From Pseudomonas sp. P7548 (GTDB lineage Bacteria; Pseudomonadota; Gammaproteobacteria; Pseudomonadales; Pseudomonadaceae): 64,000 nt of DNA. Below the pieces are notes generated by a model that saw only the letters and a program-made list of their open reading frames with translations, did not search any database and was not told where the DNA came from. The translations under genes were made by a program, and so were the position numbers. Below, one piece after another: positions 1 through 7,873 of the stretch. Where the stretch lies: NCBI RefSeq assembly GCF_013386585.1, contig NZ_JACARO010000017.1, forward strand, positions 124,001 to 188,000, in the 5' to 3' direction. Position 1 is the stretch's first letter. Each line of letters opens with the position of its first letter.

Positions 1-949
1 CCACCGCACGGGCAGCGACCAGGCCTACTTGCTCAACAGTGGCTCCGAGGCCGTTGAAGCCGCGATCAAGCTGGCGCGCAAGTGGGGCCAATTGCATCGC
101 AACGGTGCCTATCGAATCATCAGCGCCAGCGCCGGCAACCATGGGCGCAGCTTTGCGGCGATGTCGGCGTCGGCGGGCGGCCCGCAAAACCGCTTTGAGC
201 CGCAATTGCCGGGGTTCAGCCATGTGCCCTTCAACGACCTGCCGGCCCTGCACGCGGCAGTCGATGCGCACACCGTCGCTATCCTGCTCGAACCGATCCA
301 GGGCGAAGCCGGCGTGATTCCCGCGACCGAACACTACCTCAAGGGCGTTGAACGCCTGTGCCGGGAATTGGGGATCCTGCTGATCCTCGACGAAGTGCAA
401 ACCGGCATGGGGCGCTGCGGCACGCTGCTCGCCGAGCAGCAGTACGGTGTGCGTGCCGACATTGTCACGCTCGGCAAAGGCCTGGGTGGCGGCGTTCCGT
501 TGGCAGCCCTGCTGGCACGTGGCAAAGCCTGCTGTTTCGAGGTGGGCGAATTGGAAGGCACCCATCATGGCAATGCGCTGATGGCCTCGGCGGGTGGGGC
601 GATACTTGATGCCGTGTTGGAACACGGCTTTCTTGAACACGTGCGTGAGTTCGGCCTGTACCTGGGCGAAGGGCTTGCTCGCCTGGCCTACCGCTACGAC
701 CACGGCCAACTGCGCGGTCATGGCCTGATGTGGGGCCTGACCTTATCGGATGATTCTGCGGATGCAGTGGTAAAAGCCGCACTGCATGAAGGCCTGATCC
801 TCAATGCCCCGCAACCCAACTGCCTGCGCTTCACCCCAGCGCTGACCGTGAGCAAAAGCAACATCGACGAAATGCTCCTGCGCCTGGCCCGCGCTTTCGC
901 CCGCGTGCGCACCGCACAACTGCAATGCCGCAAGGGTATTGCTGTTTAA
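1..949 (+). CDS. Class III aminotransferase (acetylornithine/ornithine type), 5' end cut off
   Basis: The gene is open from the left edge of the window, so its N-terminus is missing and about 315 residues remain. It is a PLP-dependent fold-type I aminotransferase. The class III signature LILDEVQTGMGRCG is present, followed by LGKGLGGGVPLAA, whose lysine should form the Schiff base with PLP, and SGSEAVEAAIKLAR, which contacts the cofactor phosphate. The family includes ArgD/AstC acetylornithine and succinylornithine aminotransferases. In my recollection P. putida has a gene of this type near its pqq cluster, but the substrate cannot be read from the sequence. It is followed by a strong terminator and is transcribed towards pqqE, so it is a separate transcription unit. 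Confidence 0.85.
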   Translation, partial: HRTGSDQAYLLNSGSEAVEAAIKLARKWGQLHRNGAYRIISASAGNHGRSFAAMSASAGGPQNRFEPQLPGFSHVPFNDLPALHAAVDAHTVAILLEPIQGEAGVIPATEHYLKGVERLCRELGILLILDEVQTGMGRCGTLLAEQQYGVRADIVTLGKGLGGGVPLAALLARGKACCFEVGELEGTHHGNALMASAGGAILDAVLEHGFLEHVREFGLYLGEGLARLAYRYDHGQLRGHGLMWGLTLSDDSADAVVKAALHEGLILNAPQPNCLRFTPALTVSKSNIDEMLLRLARAFARVRTAQLQCRKGIAV

Positions 950-984
950 ACCTGATTTCCTGAACCGTCTCGCGGTATACGCGG

Positions 985-1023
985 CGCCTCCGGCCTGATT
1001 CTTTTGGCTGGGGGCGTTTTTTT
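985..1023 (+). terminator. Intrinsic terminator of the aminotransferase gene
   Basis: An 11-bp stem (985-995 with 1006-1016, including G-U pairs) with a 10-nt loop is followed by seven T residues, 36 nt after the aminotransferase stop codon. Confidence 0.85.
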
Positions 1024-1132
1024 GTCTGCGCAGGCATAGATGGCCCAACGCCAGATTTCACTGAACCCTCACACACCGCCAAGGTCGATTAGCTTAACGG
1101 CTCACACGAGCCGATTTTTTGGAGCTGACCCC

Positions 1133-1291
1133 ATGGATTTCATTCGAATCATCATCGCCATTCTGTTGCCACCACTGGGTGTGTTCCTGCAAGTAGGCTT
1201 CGGCGGCGCGTTCTGGCTGAACATCCTGCTGACCTTGTGCGGTTACATCCCGGGCATCGTGCACGCGGTGTACATCATCGCCAAACGCTGA
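1133..1291 (+). CDS. Pmp3/YqaE family small membrane protein, 52 aa
   Basis: This short hydrophobic peptide starts MDFIRIIIAILLPPLGVFLQ. It has two predicted membrane segments separated by a turn (GGAFWLNILLTLCGYIPGIVHAVYII), the hallmark of the Pmp3/YqaE/UPF0057 family. Yeast and plant Pmp3 proteins affect membrane potential and salt tolerance, but the bacterial role is not settled. The ATG at 1133 is preceded by GGAG at 1121-1124. An upstream in-frame ATG at 1040 would add 31 residues that do not fit the family. Its stop codon lies five bases from the stop of convergent pqqE. Confidence 0.88.
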   Translation: MDFIRIIIAILLPPLGVFLQVGFGGAFWLNILLTLCGYIPGIVHAVYIIAKR

Positions 1292-1296
1292 GGCCG

Positions 1297-2448
1297 TCAG
1301 CCTTTTGCGATGAGCCGTGAGTTGCGTTCATTGCGAAAGGCCAGTTGCTCGATGGTCTGGGTGGCGTGCTCGGCGTCTTCCCGCGCTTGAAGGATGATGC
1401 CGTGCTGCTCGGACTTGCTGCACACCGGGTCGGCATTGCTCGCATCGCCCGTGAGCATGAACGCCTGGCAACGGCAGCCGCCAAAGTCCTTTTCCTTTTC
1501 GTCGCATGAGCGGCACGGCTCGGGCATCCAGTCGTAGCCGCGAAAGCGATTGAAGCCGAACGAGTCGTACCAGATGTGCTGCATGCTGTGGTCACGCACG
1601 TTGGGAAATTGCACCGGCATCTGTCGGGCACCATGGCACGGCAGGGCAGTGCCGTCGGGTGTGACTGTCAGAAAGATGCTGCCCCAGCCATTCATGCAGG
1701 CTTTCGGGCGCTCTTCGTAGTAGTCCGGCGTGACGAAGATCAGCTTGCACGGGTGGCCTTCGGCTTCCAGTTTGGCCCGGTATTCGTTGGTGATGCGTTC
1801 GGCGCGCACCAACTGCTCCCGGGTCGGCAACAGCCCCACGCGATTGAGCTGGGCCCAGCCGTAGAACTGGCAGGTGGCAAGCTCGACAAAGTCCGCCTCC
1901 AGGGCGATGCACAGCTCGATGATGCGGTCGATCTTGTCGATGTTGTGCCGATGGGTCACGAAGTTGAGCACCATCGGGTAGCCATGGGCCTTCACCGCGC
2001 GGGCCATTTCCAGCTTTTGTGCGAAGGCTTTTTTAGAGCCGGCCAGCAGGTTGTTCACCTGTTCGTCGCTGGCTTGGAAGCTGATCTGGATATGATCCAG
2101 GCCGGCTTTCTTGAAGTCGCTGATCTTCTGTTCGGTCAAGCCGATGCCGGAAGTGATCAGGTTGGTGTAGAACCCCAGTTTGCGCGCCTCGCCAATCAAC
2201 TCGGCCAGGTCCTGGCGCACCAGCGGTTCGCCGCCAGAGAACCCCAGTTGCGCCGCGCCCATTTCCCGCGCCTCACGAAATACCTTGATCCACTGCTCGG
2301 TGCTCAGCTCCTTGCCCTGCTCGGCAAAATCCAGCGGGTTGGAGCAATACGGGCACTGCAACGGGCAGCGGTAGGTCAGCTCGGCGAGCAACCACAGCGG
2401 CAGGCCGATGGCCGGTTTTTCAGGTAAGGGTGATCCAGTGCTCAGCAC
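1297..2448 (-). CDS. pqqE: PqqE, radical SAM enzyme of PQQ synthesis (PqqA peptide cyclase)
   Basis: PqqE uses S-adenosylmethionine and an iron-sulfur cluster to form the carbon-carbon bond between Glu and Tyr of the PqqA peptide, the first step of PQQ formation. The cluster motif CPLQCPYC (Cys28, Cys32, Cys35 of the 383-aa product) is present. The C-terminal auxiliary-cluster (SPASM) cysteines include [21 protein letters not shown] and CSKSEQH. I chose the GTG at 2448 because GGAGG lies six bases upstream and the product then begins [12 protein letters not shown], as in other pseudomonads. A longer ATG reading from 2538 would lie inside pqqD. The start overlaps the 3' end of pqqD by 29 nt, which suggests translational coupling. 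Confidence 0.97.
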   Translation of the reverse strand: MLSTGSPLPEKPAIGLPLWLLAELTYRCPLQCPYCSNPLDFAEQGKELSTEQWIKVFREAREMGAAQLGFSGGEPLVRQDLAELIGEARKLGFYTNLITSGIGLTEQKISDFKKAGLDHIQISFQASDEQVNNLLAGSKKAFAQKLEMARAVKAHGYPMVLNFVTHRHNIDKIDRIIELCIALEADFVELATCQFYGWAQLNRVGLLPTREQLVRAERITNEYRAKLEAEGHPCKLIFVTPDYYEERPKACMNGWGSIFLTVTPDGTALPCHGARQMPVQFPNVRDHSMQHIWYDSFGFNRFRGYDWMPEPCRSCDEKEKDFGGCRCQAFMLTGDASNADPVCSKSEQHGIILQAREDAEHATQTIEQLAFRNERNSRLIAKG

Positions 2449-2695
2449 GGGCGACCTCCATGAATTGCTCGATGTCTTCACCGAGTTCAGGCACGCCGGG
2501 AAACTGCTGATCCAGCTCGGCGATAATCGCGGCCACATCGCGCTCGCCGTCGATCAAGCCACCGATCAACGCGGCGCTGTCGTTGAGCTTGATCATGCCC
2601 TCGGGGTAGAGCAGCACATGGCCTTTTTGCGCCGGTTCGTACTGGAAGCGATAGCCAGGGCGCCATGCGGGTGTCTTGCTGCGATCAAAGCTCAT
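2420..2695 (-). CDS. pqqD: PqqD, peptide chaperone of PQQ synthesis
   Basis: This 91-aa protein belongs to the PqqD/RRE fold family. It binds the PqqA precursor peptide and presents it to PqqE. The sequence [20 protein letters not shown] and the segment [18 protein letters not shown] are typical of PqqD. It overlaps pqqC by the four bases ATGA at its start and pqqE at its end, so the three genes are tightly coupled. It is separate here, not fused to PqqC as in some methylotrophs. Confidence 0.97.
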   Translation of the reverse strand: MSFDRSKTPAWRPGYRFQYEPAQKGHVLLYPEGMIKLNDSAALIGGLIDGERDVAAIIAELDQQFPGVPELGEDIEQFMEVARAEHWITLT

Positions 2696-3444
2696 AGGGT
2701 GATCCCTTTATGCCACACCCGCGCGTCGGTCACGCTGTGATACGGAGGGCGCTTGAGTTCATAGGCCATGCTCATGGCATCGAGCATGCTCCACAAAATG
2801 TCCAGTTTGAACTGCAGGATTTCCAGCATGCGCTCCTGGCCTTCACGGGTGGTGTAGTGCTGCAGCGTGATTGCCAGGCCGTGCTCCACATCGCGACGGG
2901 CCTGGCCCAGGCGAGTGCGGAAGTACTCGTAGCCGGCCGGGTCGATCCAGGGGTAATGCTGCGGCCAGCTATCGAGGCGCGACTGGTGGATCTGCGGCGC
3001 AAACAGCTCGGTCAGCGAGCTGCTGGCCGCCTCCTGCCAACTGGCGCGACGGGCGAAGTTGACGTAGGCATCCACCGCAAACCGCACGCCGGGCAACACC
3101 AGCTCCTGGGAGCGCAATTGGTCCGGGTCGAGGCCCACGGCCTGGCCCAGGCGCAGCCAGGCTTCGATGCCGCCGTCTTCACCCGGGGCACCGTCGTGGT
3201 CGAGTAGGCGCTGGATCCACTCGCGGCGGATCTCACGGTCCGGGCAATTGGCCAGGATCGCGGCGTCTTTCAGGGGGATGTTCACCTGGTAGTAGAAGCG
3301 GTTGGCGACCCAGCCCTGGATCTGCTCACGGGTAGCGCGGCCTTCATACATCGCCACATGGTAGGGGTGATGGATATGGTAGAAGGCGCCCTTGGCGCGC
3401 AGGGCGGCTTCGAATTCAGTGGTGGTCAACGGCGTGTCAGTCAT
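2692..3444 (-). CDS. pqqC: PqqC, pyrroloquinoline-quinone synthase
   Basis: PqqC (250 aa) catalyses the last step of PQQ synthesis, the cofactor-free oxidative ring closure of the AHQQ intermediate with molecular oxygen. The all-helical TenA-like family is recognisable from [18 protein letters not shown] near the N-terminus, [10 protein letters not shown], and the conserved tyrosine and histidine residues towards the C-terminus. The gene lies 11 nt downstream of pqqB and overlaps pqqD by ATGA. Confidence 0.97.
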   Translation of the reverse strand: MTDTPLTTTEFEAALRAKGAFYHIHHPYHVAMYEGRATREQIQGWVANRFYYQVNIPLKDAAILANCPDREIRREWIQRLLDHDGAPGEDGGIEAWLRLGQAVGLDPDQLRSQELVLPGVRFAVDAYVNFARRASWQEAASSSLTELFAPQIHQSRLDSWPQHYPWIDPAGYEYFRTRLGQARRDVEHGLAITLQHYTTREGQERMLEILQFKLDILWSMLDAMSMAYELKRPPYHSVTDARVWHKGITL

Positions 3445-3455
3445 TTCGGTCGCTC

Positions 3456-4367
3456 CTACAGTTCGATGCTCATGCCGTCGTAAGCCACTTCGACATTACG
3501 CCGCACCAACTCCGCGCGCTCGGGGGAATCTTCATCGAGGATCGGGTTGGTGTTGTTGATGTGGATAAGCACTTTGCGCTGCTCTGGCAATTGCTCCAGC
3601 ACTTCCAACATGCCGCCAGGGCCATTCTGGGCCAGGTGGCCCATCTCGCGGCCGGTGCGGGTGCCAACACCACGGCGTTGCATTTCGTCGTCGTCCCACA
3701 TCGTGCCGTCCACCAGCAGGCAGTCGCTGGCGGCCATGATCTCCAGCAACGGTGCGTCGACCTTGCCCAGACCCGGGGCGTAGAACAGTTTGCCGCCGGT
3801 GCGCAGGTCTTCGACGATCAGGCCGATGTTGTCGCCCGGGTGCGGGTCGAAGCGGTGCGGTGAATAGGGTGGCGCGGCGCTGCGCAGTGGCAATGGGGTA
3901 AAGCGCAGGTTGGGGCAGGCCGGGACGGTGAAGCTTTTATCCAGCTCGATGCGGTTCCAGGCAAGGCCGCCGTTCCAATGGGTGAGCATGGTGAACAGCG
4001 GGAAGCCGGTGCTCAAGTCTTCATGGACCATGTCGGTGCACCACACCTGGTGAGGGCAGCCTTCGCGCAGGCTGAGCAGGCCGGTGGTGTGGTCGATCTG
4101 GCTGTCCATCAGGATGATCGCACTGATGCCGGTGTCACGCAGGGCGCGGCCGGGTTGCATCGGGGCAAAGCCCTGGAGTTGCGCACGGATATCCGGTGAG
4201 GCGTTGCACAGTACCCAGTTCACGCCGTCGTCGGAGATCGCGATGGACGACTGGGTACGCGCCTGGGCCCGCAGGCTGCCGTCGCGAAAACCCGCGCAGT
4301 TGACGCAGTTGCAGTTCCACTGCGGGAAACCACCGCCAGCGGCGGAACCTAGAATCTGGACAAACAT
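3456..4367 (-). CDS. pqqB: PqqB, metallo-beta-lactamase-fold oxidase of PQQ synthesis
   Basis: PqqB (303 aa) is the iron-dependent hydroxylase that modifies the excised Glu-Tyr dipeptide in PQQ synthesis. The N-terminus [20 protein letters not shown] and the cluster CNCVNC (Cys19, 21, 24) are diagnostic. The metallo-beta-lactamase metal motif appears in its PqqB-type form [11 protein letters not shown]. The ATG at 4367 has GGAG seven bases upstream; an in-frame ATG at 4385 has no such support. A terminator-like hairpin separates it from pqqA. Confidence 0.97.
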   Translation of the reverse strand: MFVQILGSAAGGGFPQWNCNCVNCAGFRDGSLRAQARTQSSIAISDDGVNWVLCNASPDIRAQLQGFAPMQPGRALRDTGISAIILMDSQIDHTTGLLSLREGCPHQVWCTDMVHEDLSTGFPLFTMLTHWNGGLAWNRIELDKSFTVPACPNLRFTPLPLRSAAPPYSPHRFDPHPGDNIGLIVEDLRTGGKLFYAPGLGKVDAPLLEIMAASDCLLVDGTMWDDDEMQRRGVGTRTGREMGHLAQNGPGGMLEVLEQLPEQRKVLIHINNTNPILDEDSPERAELVRRNVEVAYDGMSIEL

Positions 4368-4390
4368 GGCAACTCCATCAAGCAAAGCTC

Positions 4391-4423
4391 AAAACAAAAA
4401 CGCCCCGGGCGAACCGAGGCGTT
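4391..4423 (-). terminator. Attenuating terminator between pqqA and pqqB
   Basis: Read on the minus strand, a 10-bp GC-rich stem (4414-4423 pairing with 4399-4408, one G-U pair) is followed by TTTTTGTTTT. It lies just after the pqqA stop and before the pqqB start, so it probably lets pqqA transcripts exceed those of pqqBCDE. Confidence 0.8.
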
Positions 4424-4438
4424 GTATTACCCAGCGGA

Positions 4439-4513
4439 TTAACGGCTGGCGAAGTACATGGTGACTTCGAAACCGATGCGCAGATCAGTGTAAGCAGGTT
4501 TGGACCAGGTCAT
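4439..4513 (-). CDS. pqqA: PqqA, precursor peptide of PQQ, 24 aa
   Basis: The peptide reads [20 protein letters not shown] followed by FASR. Glu16 and Tyr20, in the invariant E-x-x-x-Y spacing, are the two residues that are crosslinked and excised to become PQQ. The ATG at 4513 is preceded by AGGAG eight bases upstream. The 158-bp gap to pqqF (4514-4671) should hold its own promoter because this peptide is needed in quantity, although I cannot assign the -35 and -10 boxes with confidence. Confidence 0.97.
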   Translation of the reverse strand: MTWSKPAYTDLRIGFEVTMYFASR

Positions 4514-4671
4514 ATTCATACTCCTACCAAGGGATGGGACGTTCACTACTAAGTAATACATATAGTCCACCTCCAGTCGGAGATGTTCAGATATTGCATA
4601 GGAATGTTACCCAATTCTTGTCGAGTTAGCGCTGTCTCGGCGGAAAAAGCCTGTTGCAGAGACGGCAATGA

Positions 4672-7020
4672 TCAATCTGCTACCTGCCAGCTATCTGAAG
4701 TTCGCGGGCCATTGGCGACACAGCGCCAGCCGCCTGTAGCCGCGTTCAGTTGCCGTGCGGCGTGTTGCAGGTCTTCGCGGGTGCAGGCTTGGATCTGTTG
4801 TTGAAGGGCTTCAAGGTATCCCGACGGATGGCCGGCCAATCGTGCCTGCCAGACCAGCTCGGCAGCTTGGGCAATCGGCAGCGTTTGAGGTGAGAACTGC
4901 TGTGCCAACGCCTGATGGCCCAAGTCAGGGCTGCCGTCGATCAGCGCCGGCACCTGCTGAAGAAAGGTTTGCAGGTGATCAACGATGCCTTCCAGCGCTA
5001 CGTCAGGGGATTGCACGCCAAATAGCAGGCCGGCTTGCCCGTTGATCTGTCGGATACCGCTGAACACGGCGTAGCCGATTTGCAGTTCGACCCGCAGGCG
5101 TTGGTAGAACGGTCCTTGGAGCAGGTGGCCGAGCAGCCGCCACGCGGCCTCATCGGCCAGGGTTTGGCTCGGTGCTGGGCAGAACAGCAACAGTGCGGCT
5201 TCGCTGGAATCGGTTTTCACCTCATGCCAATGAAGCCCGCCCAACGTCACAGGTGAGTGCTCAAGGTTGGCTGGCTGGCCGGGCAAGCGCGCCGCCGCCG
5301 TTTTGAGTGCGGCCTCCACCGAGGCGGGAAACCCCAGCCCCTGGGCTTGCCAGCGAGCAGTGGCCCATGAAGCCTTACTGTCCAGAGGGTGGGCCGTGAG
5401 AAAAGCGGGCAGCGCCTTGAGTAATTCCCGGATGGCAATCATGGGCGTGTTGGTTGAAGGTGCCTCGTGAGCTTGGTTCAGGCTTTGCGCCAACGCCTCC
5501 AGGACAGCCGGCATGGGGTCGTGCAGCCCGACCAGCTTCACCAACCAGTCATGGCCTACGGTTTCGAACGATATTTCCACGCCGGCCTGGCGAGCGTTCT
5601 CACGCAGGGGCTGCAAGGCACCTTCCAGGCCAGCAGGGGCACCCTGCCATTGCACGTACAGCGCGCCTTCATCACCGTCGTCTGCCAGCGCCTGGCTGAA
5701 TGTCAGCGCCGACACGTCACGCCGACCACGGGAGCGATCCTGGGCAAAGGTGCGCAAGCCCCGGTGGGCGCTGGTCTGGCCGCGGATCAGCCCAGCACGT
5801 TCTTCTTTCACCGCCGCCCGCAGGAACGGGTTGGGTGGCGGCAGTTGCCAGGCATGCGTGGCGGGCTTGAGGTGCAGTGCGTCCAGCAGGGTCTTGAGGG
5901 CAGCGAGGCTCTGTTGTGACAGGGCTGCCTGATTGTTTCGCGCCAATGCCAGGGCGCCCTGGACCTGTTGTTGACGAGCGGCCAGCAGGGTGAACTCCTC
6001 CTGCAGGGCCGTCCAATCGCTGTGTGCGAAAAAGCTCAGCCAGTCGTGCAGCAATGCCTCGATCTGGGTCGGTGATGCGCCGTCGGGGCTGAGCGTAATG
6101 TCGATATCCAACACGGCTTGCCCCGCGAAGTGATACAGCACGCTGGCCTGCACTGCCGTGGCCAGCTGACATGTTTTCAGTTCGGCCAGCAGCCCGCCCT
6201 GCGCCGAAGCGTTGAGCCAGGTGCAGAGAAAATCCAGGGCCTCTCGGGGCGCATCACCGGTGATGACCTGATGCAGATGATCGCCGGCCAGGTGCTGATA
6301 GCTGGGCGTTGGCCCGGGCATCAGGGCGGGCGGATTGGCCTGCGGTTGTCGGTGGCCGGAGGGCAGTTGCTCGCTGAACTGCTGTGCCAGGGCTTGGAGT
6401 GTTTGCAGCGACTGTGGCCCGGCCAGGCTCAGGGTCATCTGCCCGCTCTGATAAAAGCGGGTATGGAATTCTCGCAATGCCTGCTGAAAGGTCTCACGCT
6501 CAACCGGTAGGCTGTCGCGGTTGCCCGCATGAAACCCTCGCAGCGGATGGTCCGCCGCCAAGCCTTGCAGCAAAGCCACTTGCTGCTGCGCCTTGGCATC
6601 CTGGCTCCAGGCGACAAACTCCGCGTGCAACACCTCGCGTTCGCGCAACTGGTCTTCCACTGCTAGGCGAGGCTGGGCCAGCATGTGCGCCAGCCGGTCC
6701 AGGCCACCGGCAAACGTCGGCTCGGGCAGTTCAAAGAAGAAGTCCGTGGTGCGTTCGCGCGTGCTGGCGTTGACCTGGCCCCCGTGGCGTTGCACGTAGG
6801 CCATCAGCCCTTCGCCCGCAGGAAAGCGCTCAGTCTCCAGAAACAACAGATGCTCAAGAAAATGCGCCAGCCCCGGCCATGCCAAAGGCACGTCATGGCT
6901 GCCGGCAGCCACCTGTAGCACAGCAGCGCAACGCTTCAGGCGCGGCGCATGACGCAGGGAAACCCGCAAGCCGTTGGCCAGGGTCAGGTGAAGGTGATGA
7001 GGGTGGGCCGGCGCGGGCAT
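4672..7020 (-). CDS. pqqF: PqqF, M16 zinc metallopeptidase of PQQ synthesis
   Basis: PqqF (782 aa) is an insulinase-type M16 protease that works with PqqG to release the crosslinked dipeptide from PqqA. The inverted zinc motif HFLEH (His53, Glu56, His57) and the following QVNASTRERTTDFFFELPEP are characteristic, and the rest is the expected multi-lobed M16 repeat. I place the start at ATG 7020 because the product then starts MPAPAHPHHLHLTLANGLRV, like P. putida PqqF, and GGAAG lies upstream. An ATG at 7050 would add ten residues encoded by a perfect hairpin. It is first in the order F-A-B-C-D-E and 48 nt downstream of davA. Confidence 0.93.
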   Translation of the reverse strand: MPAPAHPHHLHLTLANGLRVSLRHAPRLKRCAAVLQVAAGSHDVPLAWPGLAHFLEHLLFLETERFPAGEGLMAYVQRHGGQVNASTRERTTDFFFELPEPTFAGGLDRLAHMLAQPRLAVEDQLREREVLHAEFVAWSQDAKAQQQVALLQGLAADHPLRGFHAGNRDSLPVERETFQQALREFHTRFYQSGQMTLSLAGPQSLQTLQALAQQFSEQLPSGHRQPQANPPALMPGPTPSYQHLAGDHLHQVITGDAPREALDFLCTWLNASAQGGLLAELKTCQLATAVQASVLYHFAGQAVLDIDITLSPDGASPTQIEALLHDWLSFFAHSDWTALQEEFTLLAARQQQVQGALALARNNQAALSQQSLAALKTLLDALHLKPATHAWQLPPPNPFLRAAVKEERAGLIRGQTSAHRGLRTFAQDRSRGRRDVSALTFSQALADDGDEGALYVQWQGAPAGLEGALQPLRENARQAGVEISFETVGHDWLVKLVGLHDPMPAVLEALAQSLNQAHEAPSTNTPMIAIRELLKALPAFLTAHPLDSKASWATARWQAQGLGFPASVEAALKTAAARLPGQPANLEHSPVTLGGLHWHEVKTDSSEAALLLFCPAPSQTLADEAAWRLLGHLLQGPFYQRLRVELQIGYAVFSGIRQINGQAGLLFGVQSPDVALEGIVDHLQTFLQQVPALIDGSPDLGHQALAQQFSPQTLPIAQAAELVWQARLAGHPSGYLEALQQQIQACTREDLQHAARQLNAATGGWRCVANGPRTSDSWQVAD

Positions 7021-7048
7021 GGGCACTTCCGAAACGTTGGAAGTGCCC
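7021..7048 (-). promoter_or_regulatory. Perfect inverted repeat covering the pqqF ribosome-binding site
   Basis: Arms of ten bases (7021-7030 and 7039-7048) are exact reverse complements around an eight-base loop. On the minus-strand mRNA the 3' arm contains GGAAG, the likely Shine-Dalgarno sequence for ATG 7020, which begins at the base right after the arm. No T-run follows, so this is not a standard terminator. Confidence 0.6.
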
Positions 7049-7068
7049 ATGTTAACAAACCGGCTGGT

Positions 7069-7863
7069 TCAGGGTTTGTGCAGTGCGCCGTAGAGTTCGG
7101 GGCGACGGTCTTGCAGGTAGTGGTTGGCGGCGCGGGCATCGAGGATCGATTGACGCTCCAGGGTGCCAACGATCAAGGCTTCATCCAGCCCCGCCTGGGC
7201 GATGCGCTGGCCGTTCGGCGCGGCGATGCTGCTTTGACCGCAGTACTGGATCTCACCTTCGTGCCCACAATAGTTGGCGTAGGCCACATAACACTGGTTT
7301 TCAAACGCCCGCGCCCGCACGGTGACATCGGCGACAAAGTCGAAGGGCACCATGTTGGCGGTGGGCACCAGGATCAGCTCGGCGCCGGCCAGGGCCAGGC
7401 GCCGGGTGTTTTCCGGAAACTCCAGGTCGTAGCAGATCAGGAAACCGAGCTTCCAGCCGTTGAGTTCCACCAGCGGGAAGTCATCCTCGCCGGCACTGAA
7501 CATCGAGTGGTCCAGGTCGCCGAACAGGTGCGTCTTGCGGTAGTTGCACAGGCGCTGGCCCTGGGCGTCGATCAGTTGCACGGCGTTGTAGATCTGCCCG
7601 TCTTCGGCACGCTCCGGGTAACCGTAGAGAATCGCCAGCCCGGCGCTTTTGGCCAGCTCGGCAATGGCCTGTGCCGACGGCCCATCCTGCGCCTCGGCCA
7701 GGGCGCCCACCGCTTCTGCGCCGATGTTGTAGCCGCTGAGAAACATCTCCGGCAGCACCAGTACATCGGCGCCAGAGGCCTCGTGCGCCAATTGATGCAG
7801 GCGCGTGAGGTTGCCGGCGACGTCCAGCGGCAGTGGCGGGCATTGGTACAAGGCAACACGCAT
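7069..7863 (-). CDS. davA: DavA, 5-aminovaleramide amidohydrolase (nitrilase superfamily)
   Basis: DavA hydrolyses 5-aminovaleramide to 5-aminovalerate and ammonia, the second step of the aminovalerate route of lysine degradation. The 264-aa product has the nitrilase triad Glu39 (VLPEMFLSG), Lys110 (NYRKTHLF) and Cys144 (LICYDLEFPE). Assignment to DavA, not another carbon-nitrogen hydrolase, rests on its position directly after davB and its full-length resemblance to P. putida DavA. The ATG at 7863 follows GAGGA by seven bases; an in-frame ATG at 7914 lies inside davB. Confidence 0.93.
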   Translation of the reverse strand: MRVALYQCPPLPLDVAGNLTRLHQLAHEASGADVLVLPEMFLSGYNIGAEAVGALAEAQDGPSAQAIAELAKSAGLAILYGYPERAEDGQIYNAVQLIDAQGQRLCNYRKTHLFGDLDHSMFSAGEDDFPLVELNGWKLGFLICYDLEFPENTRRLALAGAELILVPTANMVPFDFVADVTVRARAFENQCYVAYANYCGHEGEIQYCGQSSIAAPNGQRIAQAGLDEALIVGTLERQSILDARAANHYLQDRRPELYGALHKP

Positions 7864-7873
7864 GTTGAGTTCC

